6,807 nucleotides of DNA from JBLHKE01 sp047619485 (GCA_047619485.1 JBLHKE010000430.1:1-6807), one strand, 5' to 3'. Shown: positions 1-6,107, counted from the first letter of the stretch. The notes: a model not told the origin generated them from the sequence alone. Program-made: numbers and translations.

Positions 1-2
1 GA

Positions 3-204
3 AAGTAGGTCCGCGCCCAGATGGGGAAGCTCACTGCCCCCAGATCTATGCTCCCGGCGGGTAAGGTGGGCAAAGGTGATGCGCACCTCGCCCTAGGTGT
101 CGGTGTTGATCTGATTGATGCCGGAGGCGGCTGGGCGGGTCAGCAACACTTCCGGCGAGCCACTCCTCAAGATCGTAACCAGTATCGTTTAGACCGAATG
201 GCAC
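3..204 (-). pseudogene. Possible second decayed coding fragment
   Basis: On the minus strand, 204-166 reads VPFGLNDTGYDLE. A different frame from 179 continues with SPEVLLTRPAASGINQINTD, hits a TAG at 95-93, and carries on as GEVRITFAHLTRREH towards the left edge. Composition is protein-like, but the sequence is split over two frames with a stop, so it cannot be an intact gene. It might be the distal part of the same broken gene as the remnant at 556-315, separated from it by the REP-like pair, or an unrelated fragment. No family is recognised and the support is weak. Confidence 0.2.
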
Positions 205-232
205 TAGTGAGTGGCGTGAGACTTTGTAGCAG

Positions 233-256
233 CCACGGAGTGCAACTCCGTTCTAC
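233..256 (-). repeat. REP-like repeat, copy 1 (inverted relative to copies 2 and 3)
   Basis: This 24-base unit is the reverse complement of 275-298 with one mismatch at 252. The unit is itself an imperfect palindrome: ACGGAGT and ACTCCGT flank a short centre, so each unit can form its own small hairpin. Together with copy 2 it can form a longer stem with an 18-base loop (257-274), the arrangement seen in paired REP/BIME elements. It lies between two minus-strand coding remnants and has no coding role that I can see. Confidence 0.75.
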
Positions 257-274
257 TTTGTAAGCGCTCCGCGC

Positions 275-298
275 GTAGCACGGAGTTGCACTCCGTGG
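275..298 (+). repeat. REP-like repeat, copy 2
   Basis: The unit begins GTAGCACGGAG and ends GCACTCCGTGG. It matches 6175-6198 at 23 of 24 positions in the same orientation and the reverse complement of 233-256 at 23 of 24. Three near-identical copies in under 7 kb, all outside intact genes, mark it as a dispersed palindromic repeat. No transposase of the RAYT type that might mobilise it is present in the window. Confidence 0.75.
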
Positions 299-314
299 GA
301 GGCCGCTAAATCTC

Positions 315-556
315 TCACCACCTTCTTGGTAATTGGAGGCGCCGCATAAATTGGTGCCATTCGGTGTAGACCTGATCGAAGTTGGAGCCCTCGACGCTCT
401 GGCTAACACTAGCACCTCCGCGCCCGAGAAAATGTCGGTGCGCCACCTGCCATCGAAGTCGCTGTCCAAGTAGATCACCTAGGCGGCGTGGGAATGATCC
501 GCGCCGCAGACGAGCGCGGCGAGGATGAAGGCGGCTGGGAGGTTCTTTTGGGGATG
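315..556 (-). pseudogene. Decayed remnant of a small exported protein gene
   Basis: Read on the minus strand, 556-482 encodes a stretch with a signal-peptide look: a lysine, then the hydrophobic core PAAFILAALVCGA, then DHSHAA. An in-frame TAG at 481-479 interrupts it. The same frame continues with VIYLDSDFDGRWRTDIFSG to about 413. A shift of frame near 413-416 would then continue as GSNFDQVYTEWHQFMRRLQL and end at a TGA at 317-315. These pieces have balanced, protein-like composition, unlike other frames here. I infer one small secreted protein gene broken by a nonsense mutation and a frameshift. The family is not recognised, no clear start codon is visible, and the last part overlaps a short sequence that recurs at 6083-6105, so chance or repeat-derived origin remains possible. 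Confidence 0.3.
331..352 (+). repeat. Short dispersed segment, copy A
   Basis: The sequence AATTGGAGGCG, two variable bases, GCAT, then AATT recurs at 6083-6105 in the same orientation with a one-base length difference. On the minus strand the two copies would encode similar short peptides (MRRLQL here, MHRLQF at the other copy), each followed by a stop within 7 to 12 codons. They could therefore be either a noncoding repeat or the tails of two degraded copies of one gene. Confidence 0.4.
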
Positions 557-690
557 GCGTGATGGTTGGGGTGGTCGATATGTATGGGTTTGGGGGTCAC
601 ACCGACGACAGAAGAATCCCGGGGCAGAAGTTTCTGAGTTTCCAAAAAATCTGGTTCGCCGGACTGAATAGGATTGGGACGTCGGAATGC

Positions 691-739
691 CTCACGCAGA
701 GACGCAGAGTTTTTCTCAATCTCCACGCCTCCGCGTGAG
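691..739. repeat. Hairpin-forming dispersed repeat upstream of the DUF1592 gene
   Basis: The left arm at 691-709 (CTCACGCAGAGACGCAGAG) and right arm at 721-739 are inverted with 15 of 19 matches around an 11-base T-rich loop. The CACGCAGAGACGCAGAG type of sequence is familiar to me from intergenic repeats in environmental Gram-negative genomes; this is recollection, not a search. It ends 40 bases before the start codon at 780, so it would lie in the 5' untranslated leader if transcription begins further upstream. It could also simply be an inserted repeat with no regulatory role. Confidence 0.6.
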
Positions 740-779
740 ACTTCTTTATTGAACTGCTTGAGCGGTTGGGTGGATGTAA

Positions 780-3164
780 ATGAACTCACTCCGACGCATT
801 GACTCGATTCGACCGGCTCTCTATATTTCCGTGATGTGTCTTTTCGATCTCCGTCAACTCGTGCTCCTGCTCTCCGCGGCCATGCTGTCGGCTAGTTGGG
901 CGCAGGAGGAGGCTATGACCCTCGACCATTTCTTGGAAAATCACTGCCTCGATTGCCATGACTCGGAGACGTCACGTGGCGACTTGGACCTGACGCTGGC
1001 GATGCGCGATGGTATCGGGCAACACCGGGAGACCTGGGAGCTGGTGCAGCGGCGGCTGGCCGCGCGACAGATGCCGCCGGCTTCGCGTAAGAAAAATCGT
1101 CCGGCGGAAGCGGAGTATGTCGTGGTGCTGGACGATCTGGACGACGACCTCGACGCGCTCCCGACTGACTTGCAGAATGTCCCTGCGATCCGCCGCCTGA
1201 CGCGCACCGAATATCGCCACGCGATCCGCGACTTGCTGGGCGTGGCGATCGATGTCGAGTCGTTGTTGCCGAAGGATGAATCGAGCCACGGCTTCGACAA
1301 CATCACCGTCGGCGGGTTGTCGTCGACGCGCCTTGACCGGTATGTCAGCGCGGCGCAGAAGATCAGCCGCGTCGCGGTCGGCGGCGCTCAGGGTTCGGCG
1401 CAGGTGCGGGTGGTGCGTGTCCCTGGCGATCGCACCCAGGAGGAGCGGGTCGACGGCCTCCCGCTCGGCACGCGTGGCGGGGTGATGATCGAGCACACCT
1501 TTCCAGTCGACGGTGAATACGAAATTGATGTGCGGCTCACCCGCGACCGCAACGAGGTGGTCGAGGGATTGAGTGGCAAGCACGAGGTGCTGGTGTTGGT
1601 CGACGGCGAGAGGCGGGCGGCGTTCACCGTCAAACCACCACCGGATCGTAAGGATTACACCAAGGTGGACGCGTATCTGAAGCAACGCATCGCCATCGAT
1701 GCCGGGACGCGGCGCCTTGGAGTGACCTTCTTGGACCGTTCGCGCTCGCTGCTGGAGACGATGCGCCAGCCGTACGATGCGCAATACAACATGCACCGTC
1801 ACCCGCGGCAGTCGCCAGCGGTGTTCCAAGTCTCGATCACCGGTCCTTTCGACGAGAAGGTAAAGGACTGGATCCCGGGATGGATCGATTTACCAGAGGC
1901 TGCCGGAGTGGAGATCGAGGCGAGAGCGAAAGCTCGACTGTTGCCGCTGATGCGCCTCGCCTACCGGCGCGAGATCGCCGAAGCAGATCTCGAGAAGCCA
2001 CTAAAGTTCTTCCGTGAGGGCTACAGCGAAGGCGGTTTCAACAAGGGTTGCGAACTGGCACTGAGTTCGATCCTGGTCAGCCCGCAGTTCTTGTTTCGCA
2101 TTGAAAAGACGCCGGCAGATGTCGAGCCAGGGAGCGTTTACCCGCTCGGCGATTCCGCTCTGGCAACGCGCCTCGCTTTCTTCCTGTGGAGTAGCTTGCC
2201 CGATGAGACCTTGTTAGACGCGGCTGTGGTTGGAGGGCTTTCGGATCCTGAGCAGCTCGAAAAACACGTGCGCCGCATGCTGGCCGACCCGCGCGCTGAG
2301 ACGCTATCGACCAACTTTGCCAACCAGTGGTTGCAGCTGCGCAACCTCGGAGGCATGGCGCCGGACCTGCGCCTGTTCCCGGACTTCGACGACAACCTGC
2401 GCCAGTCATTGATCCGCGAGACCGAGATGTTTTTCCAAGACGCCATCGTCGATAACCGCGGGGCGATCGACCTGCTCGATGCCAACCACAGCTTCCTCAA
2501 CGAACGGCTCGCGAAACACTACGACATCCAGCACATTTCCGGTAGCCGCATGCGCCGTGTGGACTTGGACGATCTGAGCCGGCGCGGTGGGCTATTGCGT
2601 CACGGCAGCATCTTGATGCTCACCTCCTATGCGAATCGCACCTCTCCAGTGATCCGCGGCAACTGGATCCTCGAGAATATCCTAGGCACCCCGACGCCAC
2701 CACCGCCGCCTGACATCCCGGCACTCGAGGACGCCGTCGTCGACGCCAGCCTGCCGATGCGCGCGCGGCTCGGCGTTCACCGCGAATCAAAAGCCTGCGC
2801 CGGTTGCCATAACTTGATGGACCCGATCGGCTTCGCGCTGGAGAACTTCGACGCGGTCGGGCGATGGCGTGAAAACGAAGCCGAAGACCAGCCGGTAGAC
2901 GCGGCGGGTGGCCTGCCCGACGGTCAATCGTTCATTGGCATCGATGGCCTAGAGCAGGGTTTGAAAGCGCGCCCGGAACTCTTTGCCCGCACCGTCACCG
3001 AGAAGCTATTAACCTACGCGCTCGGGCGAGGGATTAGATCCGGCGACGCCCCCGCCGTCCGCAAGATCGTCCACGACGCGGCGGCGGACGGCTATCGTCT
3101 TTCTGATCTCATCCTCGGAGTGGCGCAGAGTGTGCCGTTTACGCACAGGCGGACATCTGGGTAG
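780..3164 (+). CDS. Exported di-haem DUF1587/DUF1595/DUF1592/DUF1588/DUF1585 protein (planctomycete-type cytochrome)
   Basis: This 794-residue protein has the full architecture of the DUF1592 family. A Sec signal peptide is followed by a PSCyt1-like haem c site (CLDCH, residues 56-60; likely distal ligand Met98 in QMPP). DUF1587 spans about 134-200 (RRLTRTEYRHAIRDLLG). A beta-rich module at about 208-355 resembles the carbohydrate-binding-like insert of this family. DUF1595 lies at about 383-443, DUF1592 at about 453-580, and DUF1588 at about 600-700 with the proline run TPTPPPPPDIP and a second haem site (CAGCH, 673-677, followed by LMDPIGFALENFD). DUF1585 occupies about 712-788. Starting at 780 leaves 18 residues before a classic signal peptide. 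An ATG at 834 would begin exactly at MCLFDLRQLVLLLSAAMLSA, and neither start has a strong ribosome binding site, so 834 is a real alternative. The protein should act in the periplasm as an electron-transfer or redox partner. Its substrate is unknown for the family. It probably works with the DUF1552 product encoded downstream. Confidence 0.93.
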   Translation: MNSLRRIDSIRPALYISVMCLFDLRQLVLLLSAAMLSASWAQEEAMTLDHFLENHCLDCHDSETSRGDLDLTLAMRDGIGQHRETWELVQRRLAARQMPPASRKKNRPAEAEYVVVLDDLDDDLDALPTDLQNVPAIRRLTRTEYRHAIRDLLGVAIDVESLLPKDESSHGFDNITVGGLSSTRLDRYVSAAQKISRVAVGGAQGSAQVRVVRVPGDRTQEERVDGLPLGTRGGVMIEHTFPVDGEYEIDVRLTRDRNEVVEGLSGKHEVLVLVDGERRAAFTVKPPPDRKDYTKVDAYLKQRIAIDAGTRRLGVTFLDRSRSLLETMRQPYDAQYNMHRHPRQSPAVFQVSITGPFDEKVKDWIPGWIDLPEAAGVEIEARAKARLLPLMRLAYRREIAEADLEKPLKFFREGYSEGGFNKGCELALSSILVSPQFLFRIEKTPADVEPGSVYPLGDSALATRLAFFLWSSLPDETLLDAAVVGGLSDPEQLEKHVRRMLADPRAETLSTNFANQWLQLRNLGGMAPDLRLFPDFDDNLRQSLIRETEMFFQDAIVDNRGAIDLLDANHSFLNERLAKHYDIQHISGSRMRRVDLDDLSRRGGLLRHGSILMLTSYANRTSPVIRGNWILENILGTPTPPPPPDIPALEDAVVDASLPMRARLGVHRESKACAGCHNLMDPIGFALENFDAVGRWRENEAEDQPVDAAGGLPDGQSFIGIDGLEQGLKARPELFARTVTEKLLTYALGRGIRSGDAPAVRKIVHDAAADGYRLSDLILGVAQSVPFTHRRTSG

Positions 3165-3354
3165 GCCTGACGGATCTGAGGGCAGTTTGCGAGTCGACAG
3201 TCGCATTTCGGACCTATTCTTTCGGATTGATTCGTGTTAGAATTTCGTTGCAGTGCGCTTCCATTCACCAACGAGAAGCTGTGGCTAAACAAACTCGATG
3301 CCCAAAAAATCTGCGTCATCTGCGGTTAATTAAACGAAGCCCATCGTTCCTAAT
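3165..3354. other. Intergenic gap between the DUF1592 and DUF1552 genes
   Basis: The 190-base gap separates the two partner genes. It contains the dispersed repeat at 3301-3331 and a weak hairpin possibility at 3188-3205 (TGCGA and TCGCA arms) without a T-run, so no convincing terminator is visible. A TAGAAT at 3238-3243 resembles a -10 box but has no recognisable -35 partner. The DUF1552 gene could be read through from upstream or have its own promoter here; the sequence does not decide. Confidence 0.4.
3301..3331 (-). repeat. GCAGAT-type dispersed repeat, two-unit copy
   Basis: On the minus strand this reads TTAACCGCAGATGACGCAG followed by a T-run and GGG. The GCAGAT core occurs twice about nine bases apart. 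A related copy with three cores lies at 6108-6142 on the plus strand, so the two are in opposite orientation. It sits about 25 bases upstream of the DUF1552 start codon, where it could influence the leader. Sequences of this kind are, from memory, common between genes in many environmental bacterial genomes. Confidence 0.55.
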
Positions 3355-4686
3355 ATGTTCCTGACGAAACGAAGTATCCCACGGCGCACCTTCCTCCGCG
3401 GACTCGGCGCATCGATCTCGCTGCCATTGCTCGACGCGATGGTGCCATCTGCGACCGCCGCAAAACTCACCGCAGCCAACCCGGTCAAGCGGCTCGGCTT
3501 CGTGTTCATGCCGATGGGTTGCGACATCACCCGCTGGACGCCACGCGATGGCGATCGCCTCGAGAATCTGTCGCCGATCCTGCAATCGCTCCATGGCGTG
3601 AAGGATCAGATCTCGGTGCTGACCAACCTCGAACTCCAACCCGCCTACCCGGGGACGCACGCCACCTCGAACTCCGCCTTCCTCAGCGCCGCGCGCGCCA
3701 AGCGCACCGAGAGCTCCGACTACTTCCTCGGCACCACCGTCGACCAGATCGCCGCGCAGCACATTGGTCGCGACACGCAGTTGCCGTCTCTGGAAATGTC
3801 GATGGATTTGATGCAGACGGTCGGCCAGTGCGACAACGGCTACGCCTGCGTCTACCAGAATAATCTCTCTTGGTCTTCCCCCACCACGCCGATGCCGGCC
3901 GAGGCACACCCGCGACTGGTATTTGAGAGCCTGTTCGGCGACGGCGGGACTCCAGCAGAGCGACGCGCGGCGATGCGCCGGCGTGCGAGCCTGTTGGACT
4001 CGGTCGGGGACGAACTCGCCAGCCTGAAGCGCGAGCTCGGCGCGGCGGATCGCTCGAAGATCGACGATTACCTCGATTCGGTACGCGAGATCGAGCGCCG
4101 TATCCAGAGGGCGGAGAGCGAATCGGAGGAACGCCCGCTGCCAGACCTCGACCGGCCGACCGGCGTGCCGGACGACTACGCGGATCACGCGCGGCTGATG
4201 TTCGAGTTGCAGGTGCTCGCCTTCCAGGGCGACATCACCCGCGTGACAAGCTTCCAGCTCGCGCGCGAGACCAGCAACCGCACCTACCCGCAGGCCGGCG
4301 TGCCCGAGCCACACCACCCGCTCACTCACCACGGCAACGACCCGGGCAAGATCGCGAAGATGGCGAAGATCAACGCCTTCCATGTTTCGCTGTTCTCGGA
4401 GTTCCTCGGCAAGATGAAGTCCACCGCCGATGGCGATGGCTCGCTGCTCGACCACTCGCTGTTCCTGTATGGCAGCGGGATGGGCAACCCCAACGTGCAC
4501 GACCACCAGAACCTGCCAGTGATCGTTGCCGGCGGCGGTGCTGGCGGAGTAAAAGGGGGCAAGCACTTGCGCTTCGACAAGCCTACGCCGCTGGCCAACC
4601 TGCACCTTACCCTGTTGGACAAAGCCGGCGTGGACATCGCTTCCTTTGGCGATAGCGATGGCAAGATCGACGAGCTGGTGCTGTGA
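3355..4686 (+). CDS. Tat-exported DUF1552 (HXXSHH) family protein
   Basis: The 443-residue product starts with a twin-arginine signal (PRRTFLRG, residues 9-16, then a hydrophobic stretch ending near PSATAA at 36), so it is probably exported folded, perhaps with a bound cofactor. The mature part matches the DUF1552 family throughout: RLGFVFMPMGCD near residue 45, the family signature HXXSHH at 321-326 in the variant form H-P-L-T-H-H, and a C-terminal segment GSGMGNPNVHDHQNLP (373-388) followed by a glycine-rich IVAGGG turn. The His-rich C-terminal motif resembles that of DUF1501 and alkaline-phosphatase-like proteins, so a metal site is a fair inference, not a demonstrated one. The enzymatic role is unknown. 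Genes of this family are typically found beside DUF1592 genes, as here. The stop codon overlaps the start of the ankyrin gene by four bases, implying coupled translation. No clear Shine-Dalgarno precedes the ATG. Confidence 0.93.
   Translation: MFLTKRSIPRRTFLRGLGASISLPLLDAMVPSATAAKLTAANPVKRLGFVFMPMGCDITRWTPRDGDRLENLSPILQSLHGVKDQISVLTNLELQPAYPGTHATSNSAFLSAARAKRTESSDYFLGTTVDQIAAQHIGRDTQLPSLEMSMDLMQTVGQCDNGYACVYQNNLSWSSPTTPMPAEAHPRLVFESLFGDGGTPAERRAAMRRRASLLDSVGDELASLKRELGAADRSKIDDYLDSVREIERRIQRAESESEERPLPDLDRPTGVPDDYADHARLMFELQVLAFQGDITRVTSFQLARETSNRTYPQAGVPEPHHPLTHHGNDPGKIAKMAKINAFHVSLFSEFLGKMKSTADGDGSLLDHSLFLYGSGMGNPNVHDHQNLPVIVAGGGAGGVKGGKHLRFDKPTPLANLHLTLLDKAGVDIASFGDSDGKIDELVL
4683..4686 (+). 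promoter_or_regulatory. GTGA stop-start overlap coupling DUF1552 and ankyrin translation
   Basis: The last codon CTG and stop TGA of the DUF1552 gene overlap the GTG start of the ankyrin gene in a GTGA tetranucleotide. Terminating ribosomes can restart directly, which would keep the two exported products in a fixed ratio. The overlap also supports choosing GTG at 4683, because the resulting N-terminus is a clean signal peptide. Confidence 0.75.
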
Positions 4687-6047
4687 ACCTGCTCCGATTT
4701 CTTCTCATCCTGGGCCTGTCCACCGCCACCGTCTGGGCGAGCGAACTGCTCGAAGCGGTGCACGCCGACGACCTCGCGCGCGCGCAGGCACTGGTCGGCG
4801 CCGGTGCCGACGTGAACCAGGCGAATGCGTTCGGGATCGCTGCACTCACGCTCGCCTGCGAGAACGGCAACGCCGAGATCGTCAGACTACTGCTCGGGCA
4901 CGGCGCTGATCCCGAGACGAAACGGCGCGGCAACGAGACCGCGCTGATGACCGCAGCGCGTACTGGACGCGTTGGCTGCGTGAAGGCGCTGGTGGAGGGT
5001 GGTGCGAAGCTCGATGCAAAAGAGCGGCGCGGTCAGACGGCGCTGATGTGGGCGGCGGCACAGGGGCACTCCGCCGTGGTCGAGTATCTTTTGTCCGAGG
5101 GAGCCGATTTCAAAACGCCCCTCAAGTCCGGGTTTACCTCGTTGTTTTTCGCCGTCAGACAGGGACATCTCGACGTCGTTCAAGTGCTACTCAAAGCTGG
5201 TGCGGATGTGAAGGACGCCGCCCGACCGCAGCGCTCCGGCGGTCGGAATCTGCGCTCGGGCATGGCGCCGCTGCTGGTGGCGGTCGAGAATGGCCACTTC
5301 GAACTGGCGATCGCCCTCGTTGATGCCGGCGCGGACCCGAACGACCAGCGTTCGGGCTACACCGCGCTCCACACCATCACCTGGGTGAGGAAGTCTGTCC
5401 GCGGCGATGGGATCGACGGTGTGCCGATTCCTGAGGGATCAGGTCGTCTCGGGAGTTTGGGCTTCGTACGCGAGCTGGTGAAACGCGGCGCTGAGGTGAA
5501 CACGAAACTAGAAAAAGGTTCCGGCGGTGCGAGTAGATTGCACCGCAAGGGGGCGACGCCTTTCCTGCTGGCGAGCGAGACAGCCGATCTGCCGCTGATG
5601 AAATTGTTCATCGGGCTCGGCGCCGATCACAGCATCGGCAATGTCGAGAACTCGATGCCGGTGCACGCGGCCGCCGGGCTCGGCGTCACCGCGCCAGGTG
5701 AGGAGGCCGGGTTGGTTGAGGATTCGCTGGTGGCTTTGGTGTATCTGTTGGAGCTAGGTGCCGACATCGATGCCGTCGACGATCGGGGCGAGACCGTCAT
5801 GCACTGCGCCGCCTACAAGTGCGAGCCGGCGATGATTCAATTACTAGATAAGCGCGGCGCTGACATCGGGGTGTGGAACCAGAAAAACAAGCACGGTTGG
5901 ACCCCGCTGATGATCGCCCAGGGATTCCGCCCCGGGAACTTCCGCCCCCTCGCTTACGTCGTGAAAGCGATGGAAGAAGTGATGCGATCACACGGCATCG
6001 AGCCACCGCCACCACCTGCACGCGGATTGAAGAAGAAGAGTTACTAG
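4683..6047 (+). CDS. Exported ankyrin-repeat protein
   Basis: The 454-residue protein begins on GTG at 4683, overlapping the DUF1552 stop (GTGA). This start gives an ideal Sec signal peptide (MNLLRFLLILGLSTATVWA, cleavage near residue 19-20). About ten ankyrin repeats follow. Regular ones lie at about 20-46, 47-78, 79-111, 112-145, 146-178 and 190-222, with the usual G-x-TALMxAAxxGHxxVVxxLLxxGADV pattern. Later repeats are irregular: about 223-275 has an extra loop (RKSVRGDGIDGVPIPEGSGR), about 286-318 is degenerate, about 320-364 carries an insert, and about 365-397 and 398-439 close the array. The C-terminus is a PPPPP stretch and a basic tail (GLKKKSY). There are no transmembrane segments after the signal and no haem motif. 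Ankyrin arrays bind proteins. The location and coupled translation suggest it is a periplasmic partner or scaffold for the DUF1552 and DUF1592 products. The binding partner is inferred, not shown. Confidence 0.93.
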   Translation: MNLLRFLLILGLSTATVWASELLEAVHADDLARAQALVGAGADVNQANAFGIAALTLACENGNAEIVRLLLGHGADPETKRRGNETALMTAARTGRVGCVKALVEGGAKLDAKERRGQTALMWAAAQGHSAVVEYLLSEGADFKTPLKSGFTSLFFAVRQGHLDVVQVLLKAGADVKDAARPQRSGGRNLRSGMAPLLVAVENGHFELAIALVDAGADPNDQRSGYTALHTITWVRKSVRGDGIDGVPIPEGSGRLGSLGFVRELVKRGAEVNTKLEKGSGGASRLHRKGATPFLLASETADLPLMKLFIGLGADHSIGNVENSMPVHAAAGLGVTAPGEEAGLVEDSLVALVYLLELGADIDAVDDRGETVMHCAAYKCEPAMIQLLDKRGADIGVWNQKNKHGWTPLMIAQGFRPGNFRPLAYVVKAMEEVMRSHGIEPPPPPARGLKKKSY

Positions 6048-6082
6048 CGCCTCATGCTTTGGCCGCAGCTGATTTCGCCAGA

Positions 6083-6105
6083 AATTGGAGGCGATGCATT
6101 GAATT
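6083..6105 (+). repeat. Short dispersed segment, copy B
   Basis: This is the counterpart of 331-352: AATTGGAGGCG, then two variable bases, GCAT, and AATT. On the minus strand it would encode MHRLQFLAKSAAAKA ending at a stop at 6054-6052. That short open peptide has no visible upstream gene, because the frame runs into the neighbouring GCAGAT repeat. Treat it as a repeat or a gene-tail relic. Confidence 0.4.
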
Positions 6106-6107
6106 TT

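Larger units (their letters stand above)
187..371. repeat. Nested imperfect inverted repeat around the REP-like pair
   Basis: The 20 bases at 187-206 match the reverse complement of 352-371 at 17 of 20 positions, including a 12-base exact core (GTGCCATTCGGT on the plus strand of the right arm). These arms flank the inner inverted pair 233-256/275-298. The two pairs are not centred on the same point (about 265 and 279), so it is not one simple hairpin. The outer arms may be the result of local rearrangement or part of a larger repeat unit. Confidence 0.4.
1..779. other. Left intergenic region without an intact gene
   Basis: No reading frame here has both a convincing start and a protein-like sequence over its length. 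The short open frames on both strands have arginine/serine/proline-rich compositions typical of chance frames in GC-rich DNA. What can be seen is broken minus-strand coding-like sequence between about 556 and 3, a pair of inverted REP-like repeats at 233-298 and a hairpin repeat at 691-739. No clear sigma-70 promoter or strong ribosome binding site for the gene beginning at 780 could be identified. Confidence 0.6.

Noticed and set aside
21..263. Plus-strand open frame of 80 codons at the left edge
   Set aside because: No ribosome binding site, no recognisable protein features, and it ends inside the REP-like repeat.
475..789. Minus-strand open frame of 104 codons upstream of the DUF1592 gene
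   Set aside because: Its translation is serine/proline/arginine-rich and crosses the hairpin repeat; another minus frame in the same region has the signal-peptide-like segment instead.
972..1829. Minus-strand open frame of 285 codons opposite the DUF1592 gene
   Set aside because: Antisense shadow; histidine/arginine-rich composition and no family resemblance, while the plus strand encodes conserved domains.
3188..3205. Hairpin after the DUF1592 gene as an intrinsic terminator
   Set aside because: Only five paired bases with an eight-base loop and no following T-run.
3316..4605. Long minus-strand open frame of 429 codons opposite the DUF1552 gene
   Set aside because: It lies antisense to a clear family member, its translation is arginine/valine-rich without recognisable domains, and long antisense frames are expected in GC-rich coding DNA.
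5802..5822. HCAAYKC in the ankyrin protein as a possible haem site
   Set aside because: The order and spacing do not match CXXCH, and the segment is an ordinary ankyrin helix (residues 374-380).
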